Source: Deltaproteobacteria bacterium | GTDB lineage: Bacteria; Desulfobacterota_B; Binatia; UBA9968 | Length of the DNA: 7,651 nucleotides | Reading direction: 5' to 3' | NCBI GenBank assembly: GCA_022545745.1 | Contig: JACZQL010000046.1 | Span: 1-7,651 of the forward strand | Shown: positions 1-7,510 of the stretch, piece by piece | How the letters are laid out: the number at the start of each line of letters is the position of its first letter | Position numbering within the stretch: position 1 is the stretch's first letter | Notes under the pieces: model-generated | Database searches by the model: none | Told to the model about the DNA's origin: nothing | What the model saw: only the letters and a program-made list of their open reading frames with translations | Made by a program: the position numbers and the translations under genes

Positions 1-56
1 CGTGGGAGAAGAGAGAGGGCCCACGCGCAGCTAAGAACAACAGTTGAGCTCCATGC
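1..56 (+). other. Short leader / upstream junction before valS
   Basis: No gene can be assigned here. Positions 1-6 (CGTGGG) and 20-25 (CCCACG) form a perfect 6-bp inverted repeat around a purine-rich 13-nt loop; no T-run follows, so it does not look like an intrinsic terminator. Two forward frames are open from the left edge and stop at 32-34 (TAA) and 45-47 (TGA), so the C-terminal end of an upstream co-transcribed gene could lie here, but about 11-15 residues are too few to recognise. Only a weak ribosome-binding element (GAG, 46-48) precedes valS. No convincing -35/-10 promoter pair is visible. Confidence 0.3.
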
Positions 57-2873
57 ATGCCAAAACAATTGGATAAGGCTTATTCCCATAGTGAGGTAGA
101 AGGACGATGGTACGCTCCGTGGGTTGAGGGAGGCCTGTTCAGTCCGTCGCAGGGGTCCGACCACGTCTTTTCCATGGTTATTCCGCCTCCCAATGTGACG
201 GGGTCTCTCCACATGGGCCACGCCCTCAACAATACGCTTCAGGATATACTCTGCCGCTACAAGAGGATGGATGGCTACAGTGTCCTTTGGGTTCCCGGTA
301 CGGATCACGCCGGAATCGCAACCCAGAACGTGGTGGAACGTCAACTGGCAGACCAGGGTTTGAGCCGCTTCGAACTGGGCAGGGAAAAATTCGTTGAGCG
401 GGTTTGGGCATGGCGTGCGGAAACCGGCAGCACGATCTTAAACCAACTCAAGGCGTTGGGGGTATCCTGTGATTGGAGTCGGGAGCGCTTCACCATGGAC
501 GAGGGGCTCTCCCGGGCCGTGCGGGAGGCCTTTGTTCGCCTCTGGAAGGATGGACTCCTTTATCGGGCCGAGCGGCTCATCAATTGGTGCCCTCGTTGCA
601 AGACGGCCCTGGCCGATATTGAGGTGGTTCACGAAGAGTCCGATGGGCACCTGTGGCACATTCGCTATCCCTTGCAGGATCAGCCGTCAGAAGGCCTGGT
701 GGTGGCAACAACAAGGCCTGAGACGATGCTCGGGGACACGGCGGTAGCCGTCCACCCTGAGGACAAACGCTATCTGAAATTTATTGGCCGAACGGTTTCC
801 CTTCCCATCGTTGGCCGCCCCATTCCAGTCATCTCCGATCCGTTTGTGGATCCGCAGTTTGGCACCGGGGCACTCAAAATCACCCCTGGTCATGACTTTA
901 ATGATTTCGAGATTGGGGAACGACATGGTTTAGGGATCATCGGCATCTTTGACGACGAGGCTAAAATCAATCCAGCGGCCTTCAAGGATGAAAATTCCAA
1001 GGGATGGTTGGAGAACTACGCCCATAAGGATCGGACCGAGGCGAGGCGGTTGGTTGTGGAGGAATTAACAGAAAAGGGGCTTTTGGTCAAAGTCGAACCC
1101 TATCGGAATGCCATCGGTCATTGTTACCGCTGCCATACGGTCATTGAACCCTACTCGACGCCTCAGTGGTTTGTGAAGATACAACCCTTGGCCGAGCCCG
1201 CCATCCAGGCGGTTCGCGAAGGGAGGATCAAGATCGTTCCTGAGGGTTGGGCCAATTCTTATTTTGCCTGGATGGAGAATATAAAAGACTGGTGTATCTC
1301 CCGCCAAATTTGGTGGGGGCATCAGATCCCGGCCTGGTACTGCAAGAATTGTGAGAAGACAAACGCGCCGGATCAAGGCGACGGTGCCACCACAGACCGT
1401 TTTGAGCTGGGCCCCGAGGCGAGCCCCATCGTACAGCTCGAAGCTCCTAAGTCCTGTCCCAAGTGCCGTGGCAGGGAATTCTTCCAGGATCCCGACGTCC
1501 TCGACACCTGGTTTTCATCGGCCCTTTGGCCCTTCTCCACCCTAGGCTGGCCAAAGAAAACTAAAGATCTCAAAACCTTCTATCCAACCACGGTCCTTGT
1601 CACCGGTTTCGATATCCTCTTTTTCTGGGTGGCCCGCATGATCATGATGGGTCTGAAGTTTATGGGGGACATTCCGTTTCGCGATGTTTACATTCATGCC
1701 CTCGTGCGGGATATGGAAGGTCAAAAGATGTCGAAGTCGAAGGGCAATGTTATTGATCCACTCGAGATCATGGGTCGGTACGGGACCGATGCCTTCCGCT
1801 TCACCCTGGCATCCCTCGCTGCCATGGGGCGTGATATCAAGTTGGCGGAGGAGAGAATCGCCGGCTATCAGAATTTTGTCAATAAACTATGGAACGCCTC
1901 GCGCTTTGCCTTGATGAATATCAGCGATGAAATCCAGACCAACGGGAAGTCATCCAGTGAGATGCTGAAGGGCAAAGAACTCAACTTGGCGGACCAGTGG
2001 ATTCTTTCCCGTTTGGCCTCCACCATTAATGAGGCGAGGAAGGCCATAGACTCCTACCGCTTCAATGAATATGCCCATTGTCTTTACCAGTTCACCTGGC
2101 ATGAGTTTTGTGACTGGTATATCGAGATGAGCAAGCTTTCACTCAACGGCCGACTCAAGGATGATCCGTTGAAGACACAAACAGTTTTAGTCATTGTGCT
2201 CAGAGAGGTGCTTCTTTTGCTCCATCCTGTGATGCCGTTTGTCACCGAAGAGATCTGGCAGGGTTTGACTCTTGAGACTGGGAAGTCCACCTCCCGCGGT
2301 CGTAAAAAAGATCCAGCTCGGAATACCATTATGGTTCAACCCTACCCCAAGGCGGAGGCCAGTTGGATCCAGCCGGAAGTCGAAAGAAAAGTGGAGTTTT
2401 TAACGGAAATCATTCGATCCATAAGAAATCTCCGCACTGAAATGAACTGTCCACCCTCCAAAGAGGTCAAGGTCATTTTTTCCGGGGGAGAGCAGGATCT
2501 TAACTTCCTCCGTTCTCAGGAACCCTACCTTCATGCCCTTGCCCGCGTAGGTACGGTGGAGTATCGAACTCCGGGGCAAGGACCGCAAAAGGCGGCCACG
2601 GCGGTTGTTGGAACCATGGAGATCTACCTTCCCTTTTCCGACCTGGTCAATCTGGAAGAGGAAGAGGCCCGGCTCGCCAAAGAGGTCGGTAAGGTGGAAT
2701 CGGAGTTAGCCCGAACTCAAGGTAAACTGAACAATCAACAGTTCCGTACCAAGGCCAAGCAAGAGGTCGTTGAGAAAGAGGAGAGAAAAGCCGAAGAATG
2801 GGAGGAAAAGATTCGAACCCTTACTCGAAGCCTCAAAAGAATCCAAGAACTGCGAAGCCAAGGGGGTTCCTAA
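57..2873 (+). CDS. valS: Valyl-tRNA synthetase (class Ia)
   Basis: Cytoplasmic enzyme that charges tRNA-Val with valine using ATP and removes mischarged threonine by editing. At 938 residues it is a full-length bacterial ValRS. Visible landmarks: the class I HIGH signature as HMGH at residues 52-55 within PPPNVTGSLHMGH; the CP1 editing domain with TTRPET at 218-223 and GHDFND at 278-283; the DVLDTWFSS segment from about 480; the KMSKS loop at 557-561; the anticodon-binding domain with HPVMPFVTEEIW at 723-734; and a charged C-terminal coiled coil from about 863 to 935, the tRNA-clamping arm typical of ValRS. Cysteine pairs at 178/181, 356/359, 429/432 and 467/470 suggest bound zinc, as in Thermus-type ValRS. 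The start at 57 gives the normal N-terminus (MPKQLDKAY). Its Shine-Dalgarno sequence is weak, only GAG at 46-48. An out-of-frame ATG lies 4 nt upstream. nadC follows after 3 nt. No motif is missing. Confidence 0.98.
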   Translation: MPKQLDKAYSHSEVEGRWYAPWVEGGLFSPSQGSDHVFSMVIPPPNVTGSLHMGHALNNTLQDILCRYKRMDGYSVLWVPGTDHAGIATQNVVERQLADQGLSRFELGREKFVERVWAWRAETGSTILNQLKALGVSCDWSRERFTMDEGLSRAVREAFVRLWKDGLLYRAERLINWCPRCKTALADIEVVHEESDGHLWHIRYPLQDQPSEGLVVATTRPETMLGDTAVAVHPEDKRYLKFIGRTVSLPIVGRPIPVISDPFVDPQFGTGALKITPGHDFNDFEIGERHGLGIIGIFDDEAKINPAAFKDENSKGWLENYAHKDRTEARRLVVEELTEKGLLVKVEPYRNAIGHCYRCHTVIEPYSTPQWFVKIQPLAEPAIQAVREGRIKIVPEGWANSYFAWMENIKDWCISRQIWWGHQIPAWYCKNCEKTNAPDQGDGATTDRFELGPEASPIVQLEAPKSCPKCRGREFFQDPDVLDTWFSSALWPFSTLGWPKKTKDLKTFYPTTVLVTGFDILFFWVARMIMMGLKFMGDIPFRDVYIHALVRDMEGQKMSKSKGNVIDPLEIMGRYGTDAFRFTLASLAAMGRDIKLAEERIAGYQNFVNKLWNASRFALMNISDEIQTNGKSSSEMLKGKELNLADQWILSRLASTINEARKAIDSYRFNEYAHCLYQFTWHEFCDWYIEMSKLSLNGRLKDDPLKTQTVLVIVLREVLLLLHPVMPFVTEEIWQGLTLETGKSTSRGRKKDPARNTIMVQPYPKAEASWIQPEVERKVEFLTEIIRSIRNLRTEMNCPPSKEVKVIFSGGEQDLNFLRSQEPYLHALARVGTVEYRTPGQGPQKAATAVVGTMEIYLPFSDLVNLEEEEARLAKEVGKVESELARTQGKLNNQQFRTKAKQEVVEKEERKAEEWEEKIRTLTRSLKRIQELRSQGGS
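2860..2866 (+). promoter_or_regulatory. Ribosome binding site of nadC
   Basis: AAGGGGG lies inside the last codons of valS and ends 10 nt before the nadC ATG at 2877. It is the only purine-rich Shine-Dalgarno-like element near that start and supports the chosen start and translation directly behind valS. Confidence 0.55.
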
Positions 2874-2876
2874 TCT

Positions 2877-3734
2877 ATGGACATACTTATCACTCCTCAG
2901 ATCGAGCAGCTTCTCAAAATTGCACTAGAGGAAGACATTGGGCCCGGGGATCTGACAACCCTGAACACCATCCCTCCAGAGCTCAGGTCGAAGGGGTTGT
3001 TTCGTGCCAAGCAGGACTGCGTCGTAGCAGGGGGGATTCTCCTGCAGAAGATATTTTCCTTGCTTGACTCGGATGTTCATGTTCGAATTCTTCGTCACGA
3101 TGGGGACCGGGTGAGCCGTGGGACCGTTGTGGCCGAAGCAGAAGGCGTCACAAGGGCGCTCCTCACGGCAGAAAGGACGGTCCTCAATTTCCTTCAGCGT
3201 CTTTCAGGGACCGCCACTCTTACTCGCCGTTATGTGGATGCGGTGGAGGGGTTTCCCTGCAAAATTATAGACACGCGCAAAACAACTCCAGGGCTTCGAG
3301 CCTTGGAAAAATACGCAGTGCGGATGGGCGGCGGGACCAATCACCGTTTCGGGCTCTACGACGCGGCCTTGATCAAGGACAACCATATCGTTGCCTCAGG
3401 GTCGATTTCCCAGGCAATAGAGAAGGTCCGTGGTCATGCCCCATTTATGGCGCGGATTGAAGTGGAATGTTCCGACCTCAAACAGATTCAAGAGGCCCTG
3501 GACGCATCTGTGGATGTCATTATGCTTGACAATATGAGGACCAAGGAAATGGCCGAGGCGGTAAAGCTGATCAACAAAAGGGCGTGGGTGGAGGCCTCGG
3601 GAGGGATCAATATGGACGTGGTGCGAGAGGTAGCCGGCACCGGGGTGGATTTTATTTCCGTGGGTGCTTTGACCCATTCCGCACCGGCAGCAGACTTCAA
3701 TATGAAGATTGAACCCGATAGACCACGACCGTAA
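2877..3734 (+). CDS. nadC: Nicotinate-nucleotide pyrophosphorylase (quinolinate phosphoribosyltransferase)
   Basis: Converts quinolinate and PRPP to nicotinate mononucleotide, CO2 and pyrophosphate, the step where de novo NAD synthesis joins the common pathway; cytosolic, usually a dimer or hexamer. The 285-residue length is normal. The N-terminal domain carries the family signature EEDIGPGDLTT (from about residue 18) and LTAERTVLNFLQRLSGTAT. The alpha/beta barrel has the DTRKTTPG segment (D132, T133, R134, K135), R149, the NHR triplet ending at R157, K167 in IKDNH, E195 and E197 in IEVE, D218 in MLDN, and the glycine-rich phosphate-binding stretches EASGGI and ISVGALTHS near the C-terminus. 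These are the expected quinolinate and PRPP contacts, so the enzyme should be active. It starts 3 nt after the valS stop and ends 6 nt before birA. The nadA and nadB partners are not in the window. ModD proteins are related, but the complete residue set and cofactor-gene context favour NadC. Confidence 0.97.
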   Translation: MDILITPQIEQLLKIALEEDIGPGDLTTLNTIPPELRSKGLFRAKQDCVVAGGILLQKIFSLLDSDVHVRILRHDGDRVSRGTVVAEAEGVTRALLTAERTVLNFLQRLSGTATLTRRYVDAVEGFPCKIIDTRKTTPGLRALEKYAVRMGGGTNHRFGLYDAALIKDNHIVASGSISQAIEKVRGHAPFMARIEVECSDLKQIQEALDASVDVIMLDNMRTKEMAEAVKLINKRAWVEASGGINMDVVREVAGTGVDFISVGALTHSAPAADFNMKIEPDRPRP

Positions 3735-3740
3735 CCTTTC

Positions 3741-4565
3741 ATGAAGATTAGTAAAAACAATGTCATCACTCATCAGCCCCTTTCCCCAGATGAAATTCAG
3801 GGGGCCATTTCTACTGAACGCCTCGGCAAAAAGATTCACTGGTTTGAGACACTGCCCTCAACCAATATTCGGGCCCAGGAGTTAGCACGGCAAGGCGCCG
3901 CGGAGGGAGAAATTGTTCTTGCCGAAGGACAAACTCAGGGCAAGGGCAGGGCAGGGAGGAGCTGGGTTTCCCCACCGTATCTCAATCTTTACCTTTCTTT
4001 GATCTTGCGACCCACGCTTCCGCCAAGCTGTACCCCTCAGATCACTTTGATGTCCGCTGTCGCCTTAGCCGACACCATTCATTCCTTCCTACCCTCTCCC
4101 CCGGAAATTAAGTGGCCGAATGATATTCTCGTGGGAGGGAAAAAGATCGCCGGTATCCTAACCGAGTCCTGCTGTGAGGCCGATGGGGTCGTCTTTGTGG
4201 TGGTGGGGATTGGGGTCAACCTGAATTTTCCCAGAGAGCTCATGCCCAAGGCGATCCAAAACCAGGCGACATCTTTCCTCATATTGACCCAAAAAACAGT
4301 GGATCGGGGCACCTTCACCTCCCGATTGATTCAGGACCTCGATCAGTGCTATGGAGTCCTGGAAGGGAAAGGATTCCCCTTTATCGCCAAGCGCTGGGAA
4401 AGCTATTTCAGACTGCGAGGGAAGAAGGTGAGGGTGGATATGCCGGATGGTTCCGTCCAGGGCAAGGCGATGGGAATCGATACGGATGGGGCATTGATCC
4501 TGGAGGGGGAGGGGGGTCATCGAGAGAGGATCGTTGCAGGGGACGTCATCCCCATCCATTCATAG
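3741..4565 (+). CDS. birA: Biotin--[acetyl-CoA-carboxylase] ligase, class I (no DNA-binding domain)
   Basis: Activates biotin to biotinyl-5'-AMP and attaches it to the lysine of biotin carrier domains such as AccB. In 274 residues the catalytic domain shows STN at 40-42, the biotinyl-AMP loop QGKGRAGR at 66-73 (usual form GRGRxGR), KWPND at 124-128, GKKIAGIL from 133 with the likely catalytic Lys at 135, and GIGVN at 156-160. A small C-terminal SH3-like domain follows from about 220 (RLRGKKVRV...RIVAGDV). The N-terminus has only about 30 residues before the catalytic core; its LSPDEI...ERLGKKI stretch resembles the linker that follows the winged helix in class II BirA, but the helix itself is absent. 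This form should not repress biotin genes. The start at 3741 is the first in-frame ATG after the nadC stop, which lies in the same frame. No Shine-Dalgarno is visible in the 6-nt gap, so translation probably depends on coupling to nadC. Confidence 0.94.
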   Translation: MKISKNNVITHQPLSPDEIQGAISTERLGKKIHWFETLPSTNIRAQELARQGAAEGEIVLAEGQTQGKGRAGRSWVSPPYLNLYLSLILRPTLPPSCTPQITLMSAVALADTIHSFLPSPPEIKWPNDILVGGKKIAGILTESCCEADGVVFVVVGIGVNLNFPRELMPKAIQNQATSFLILTQKTVDRGTFTSRLIQDLDQCYGVLEGKGFPFIAKRWESYFRLRGKKVRVDMPDGSVQGKAMGIDTDGALILEGEGGHRERIVAGDVIPIHS

Positions 4566-4569
4566 GACC

Positions 4570-5364
4570 ATGCTGCTAGCTATTGATGTAGGTAACAGCC
4601 ATATCGTATTGGGTGTCTATGATGGGAGAAAACTACTCACCCACTGGCGCCTCCTAACTCAAGCAGAGCGAACGGCAGATGAGTACGGTGCCTTAATTTC
4701 ACATCTTTCCTCCGCTCGAGGGATCACCTCCGAACAGATCCATGCCATCATTCTTTCCTGTGTCGTGCCGCCCGTGCTGGGTCCAATGCAGGAACTTGGG
4801 CGTAACTTTTTCGGTGTTAGCCCTCTGGTGGTCGGACCTGGAGTCAAAACGGGCATGCCGGTCCTCTACGATACCCCGCGGGATGTAGGCTCGGATCGAA
4901 TCGTTAATGGGGTGGCAGCCTATGAAAAATATCACGATGCGTGTATCGTCATCGATTTTGGCACCGCCACCACCTTTGATTTTATCTCCAAAAAAGGAGA
5001 ATACCTCGGGGGCGCCATCGCGCCAGGTTTGCTGATTTCCACTGAGGCCCTTTTCCAAAGGGCATCGAAACTTCCGCGGGTAGAGATTTCCAAACCCAAG
5101 GAAGTCGTCGGAAAAAATACGGTGCACTCCATCCAATCAGGTATATTTTATGGCTGCGTGGCCATGGTGGACGGTATCGTTGAACGGATTCAAAAGGAAA
5201 ATCGGGCTCGCGCTAGGGTGATCGCCACTGGTGGTTTGGCGCCACTCATTGCCGCTGAAGCCACTGTAATCGAAGAGGTGGATGAATTTCTCACCCTGGA
5301 GGGTTTGAGAATTATTTACGAAAGAAATGCTGTTCAAGAAGTGAAGAGAGGGGCACAACAATAA
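4570..5364 (+). CDS. coaX: Type III pantothenate kinase
   Basis: Phosphorylates pantothenate with ATP, the first committed step of coenzyme A synthesis. It belongs to the ASKHA fold family; CoaX enzymes are known to escape CoA feedback inhibition and usually to need a monovalent cation. Counting from the ATG at 4570 the protein has 264 residues, normal for the family, and begins [10 protein letters not shown] with the phosphate-1 loop at 6-10. Other motifs: THWRL at 24-28, the PRDVGSDR segment at 103-110 with the likely catalytic Asp at 105, the phosphate-2 loop DFGTATTFD at 129-137, GGAIAPG at 147-153, and the adenosine-side ATGGLAPLI at 219-227. An in-frame ATG at 4534, inside birA, would add 12 residues (beginning MQGTSSPS) unlike any CoaX N-terminus, so 4570 is preferred. 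AGGA at 4564-4567 overlaps the birA stop and sits only 2 nt from the ATG, so translational coupling to birA is likely. Confidence 0.95.
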   Translation: MLLAIDVGNSHIVLGVYDGRKLLTHWRLLTQAERTADEYGALISHLSSARGITSEQIHAIILSCVVPPVLGPMQELGRNFFGVSPLVVGPGVKTGMPVLYDTPRDVGSDRIVNGVAAYEKYHDACIVIDFGTATTFDFISKKGEYLGGAIAPGLLISTEALFQRASKLPRVEISKPKEVVGKNTVHSIQSGIFYGCVAMVDGIVERIQKENRARARVIATGGLAPLIAAEATVIEEVDEFLTLEGLRIIYERNAVQEVKRGAQQ

Positions 5365-5365
5365 A

Positions 5366-5374
5366 AAGGCGGAG
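5366..5374 (+). promoter_or_regulatory. Ribosome binding site of the EF-G-like gene
   Basis: AAGGCGGAG fills most of the 12-nt gap between the coaX stop and the ATG at 5377. The AAGG part is 7 nt from the start. It is the clearest Shine-Dalgarno sequence in the window and suggests this gene is translated independently of its upstream neighbour. Confidence 0.6.
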
Positions 5375-5376
5375 TT

Positions 5377-7476
5377 ATGGCTGCAATAGAAGTCGATAAG
5401 CTACGTAATGTTGGTATCCTTGGCCATGGCGGGTCAGGAAAAACGTCACTGGGGGAGGCTTTACTCTTTGCCGGTGGCGCCACCCAACGTCTTGGCAAGG
5501 TGGATGATGGATCGTCGGTATTTGATTACGAGCCGGAGGAGACCAAACGGCATATTTCCATCTCCGTCGCGTTTCATTCCTTGAAATGGAAGAAGTCGAG
5601 TCTCAGTTTGGTGGATACGCCGGGTAATTCGACCTTCCTGCCGGATACCATGCATTGTATGCGGGCCTTTAGTGGCGCGGTGTTCCTATTGAATCCATCG
5701 GCTGGTCTCCGAGTGGAGGCCGAGCGCCTATGGGCTCAGGCCAACGAGCGCAATATCCAGCGACTCTTCTTTGTGAGCAAGATGGATCGAGAGGACGCCA
5801 ACGCCACTGAGCATGTGGAGGAAATACTGAGCGGGCTCGAGGCCAAAGGGGTCCATCTTCAGATCCCCATTGGCTTTGGGGAGAACTTCAAGGGCGTTGT
5901 GGACCTTCTCACCATGAAGGCCATCCATTTTGAAGGGGATAGTGGAAAATCCACTCAAGGGGAAATTCCAGAGGAACTGAAAAAACCGGCCCAGGATATG
6001 CGTGTTCGTCTCATGGAGGGCGTCGCTGAGACTGACGATGCCATGCTGGAGAAATATTTGGAAGGTCAGGAACTCAGCCCTGAGGAGATCAAGCAAGGGA
6101 TACGCAAAGGCGTTCTCGAGGGTAAGCTTTTACCGATCCTCTACGGATCGGCGACACGCCAGATTGGTATCCCGCAGCTTTTGGATGCCATTGTGGATTA
6201 TCTCCCCTCCCCTCTGGAGGAAGGGGAGGTTCAAGGGACAAACCCCGTCACAAAAGAGGAGGAGAAGCGATCCTTTGATTCGAGTGCCCCCTTTTCAGCT
6301 TTTGTGTTCAAGACTGTTATTGATCCTTTCGCCGGTAGGTTATCCATCATGCGTGTGATCTCCGGAAAGATTACCTCAGACATGGGGGCTTACAACTCCA
6401 ACAAACAGACTAAGGAAAAGATCGGCCACCTGATGAAGCTCGAAGGGAAAAAACAGGAGTCCGTGAGCGAGGCCTGGGCGGGGGAAATCGTTGCCGCGGC
6501 GAAACTCAAAGATGTTTCCTCTGGGGACACCCTTTGTGACGAGAGGGCACCCATCCAGTTCCCCGCCTTAGCCCAGTTTTCGCCGGCCATCTCCTTTGCC
6601 TTGGAGGCGAAATCCAGGGCCGACGAGGATAAAGTCGCACCGGGGCTACATCGCATCATGGAGGAGGATCCTGGAGTTCAGATGCATCGGGATCAGCAGA
6701 CCCGGGAATTCATTCTTTCAGGCATGGGCCAGATCCATATCGAGGTCATTGTCGAAAAACTCAAGCGGAAGTATGGCGCAGAAGTGGAGCTCAAGGCCCC
6801 CAAGGTACCTTACCTGGAAACCATAAAGGCGACTGCCAGTGCGCAGGGAAAATACAAGAAACAATCAGGGGGAAGGGGGCAGTTCGGTGATACTTGGCTC
6901 AAGATTGAGCCCCTGCAAAGGGGAAAGGGTTTTGAGTTCGCAAACAACATTGTGGGCGGGGCCATCCCGAAAAATTATATTCCATCAGTGGAAAGAGGGA
7001 TCAGGGAGACAATGGCGGTTGGGTATATTGCCGGCTATCCCATGGTGGATATCCGCGCCAGCCTCTATGATGGCTCCTACCACGAAGTAGACTCATCGGA
7101 TATGGCATTCAGGATCGCAGGTTCCATGGGGTTTAAAAACGCACTGGTAAAGGCCAAGCCGATCCTTCTCGAACCGGTCATGTCGGTGGAGGTAACCGTG
7201 CCTGAGGATTGCATGGGGGATGCCATAGGTGACCTCAACAGTCGAAGAGGACGAGTCCTTGGGGTGGAAGCCAGAGGGCATACCCAGATTATCAAGGCCA
7301 CGGTGCCCATGGCAGAAATTCTCCGGTATGCCCCTGATTTGACCTCAATGACCAGCGGTCGCGGAGAATTCCAGATGTCACTTGCGCGTTATGATGAATT
7401 GCCGGCCCATTTGACCGAGAAGGTCATCAAAGAGAGCAAAGTCGCAGCGCAGGGAGAAAGCAAAGATAAAGACTGA
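5377..7476 (+). CDS. fusA: Elongation factor G-like translational GTPase (divergent EF-G paralogue)
   Basis: A 699-residue protein with the whole EF-G architecture. The G domain has P-loop GHGGSGKT at 16-23 (canonical EF-G: GHIDAGKT), switch I reading RHISIS in place of RGITI, G3 DTPG at 80-83 followed by Asn84 where His is usual, G4 SKMD at 134-137 (usually NKMD) and G5 GSA at 257-259. Domain II follows from about 304 (VFKTVIDPFAGRLSIMRV to SSGDTLCD), domain III from about 402 (LSGMGQIHIEV at 448-458), domain IV from about 477 with the loops KKQSGGRGQ (494-502) and SYHEVDSS (567-574, His569 matching the tRNA-contacting tip His of EF-G), and domain V from about 598, with a lysine-rich tail. 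It resembles the secondary EF-G group annotated as FusA2/EF-G2 or EF-G-like rather than the translocase encoded in the str operon. GTP binding is likely. Whether it translocates, recycles ribosomes or does something else cannot be read from sequence. The symbol is that of the family, not a claim that this is the primary EF-G. Confidence 0.9.
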   Translation: MAAIEVDKLRNVGILGHGGSGKTSLGEALLFAGGATQRLGKVDDGSSVFDYEPEETKRHISISVAFHSLKWKKSSLSLVDTPGNSTFLPDTMHCMRAFSGAVFLLNPSAGLRVEAERLWAQANERNIQRLFFVSKMDREDANATEHVEEILSGLEAKGVHLQIPIGFGENFKGVVDLLTMKAIHFEGDSGKSTQGEIPEELKKPAQDMRVRLMEGVAETDDAMLEKYLEGQELSPEEIKQGIRKGVLEGKLLPILYGSATRQIGIPQLLDAIVDYLPSPLEEGEVQGTNPVTKEEEKRSFDSSAPFSAFVFKTVIDPFAGRLSIMRVISGKITSDMGAYNSNKQTKEKIGHLMKLEGKKQESVSEAWAGEIVAAAKLKDVSSGDTLCDERAPIQFPALAQFSPAISFALEAKSRADEDKVAPGLHRIMEEDPGVQMHRDQQTREFILSGMGQIHIEVIVEKLKRKYGAEVELKAPKVPYLETIKATASAQGKYKKQSGGRGQFGDTWLKIEPLQRGKGFEFANNIVGGAIPKNYIPSVERGIRETMAVGYIAGYPMVDIRASLYDGSYHEVDSSDMAFRIAGSMGFKNALVKAKPILLEPVMSVEVTVPEDCMGDAIGDLNSRRGRVLGVEARGHTQIIKATVPMAEILRYAPDLTSMTSGRGEFQMSLARYDELPAHLTEKVIKESKVAAQGESKDKD

Positions 7477-7481
7477 GGACT

Positions 7482-7498
7482 GGCGGTAGACTATCGCC
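7482..7498 (+). other. Small hairpin between the EF-G-like gene and the next gene
   Basis: GGCGGTA (7482-7488) can pair with TATCGCC (7492-7498) around a 3-nt loop, giving 7 base pairs including one G-U. No T-run follows, so an intrinsic terminator is unlikely. Lying 12 nt before the next ATG, it could be a processing or translation-modulating hairpin, or chance. Confidence 0.3.
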
Positions 7499-7510
7499 CC
7501 TGGAACTTCT

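Noticed and set aside
1..47. Tail of an upstream coding region
   Set aside because: Two frames are open from the left edge to stops at 34 and 47, but there are too few residues to tell coding from chance.
1..56. T-box riboswitch or leader attenuator for valS
   Set aside because: Only 56 nt are visible; no T-box consensus, no antiterminator/terminator pair and no valine-codon leader peptide are present.
3396..3839. 147-codon open frame on the minus strand across nadC and the start of birA
   Set aside because: It lies antisense to two well-supported enzymes with intact motifs and its translation shows no recognisable domain; chance open frame in GC-rich coding DNA.
4158..4559. 133-codon open frame on the minus strand inside birA
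   Set aside because: Antisense to the BirA catalytic and C-terminal domains, with no recognisable protein features.
4534..4569. Upstream in-frame ATG giving coaX a 12-residue N-terminal extension overlapping birA
   Set aside because: The family starts directly with the M-L-L-x-I-D-x-G-N motif, which matches the ATG at 4570; the extension has no family resemblance.
4699..5136. 145-codon open frame on the minus strand inside coaX
   Set aside because: Antisense to the conserved CoaX catalytic motifs, with no family resemblance.
6202..6228. Purine/pyrimidine-rich inverted repeat (CTCCCC ... GGGGAG)
   Set aside because: Lies within the EF-G-like gene, encoding the linker between the G domain and domain II (Pro-Ser-Pro-Leu-Glu-Glu-Gly-Glu); explained by codon composition, with no T-run or other sign of function.
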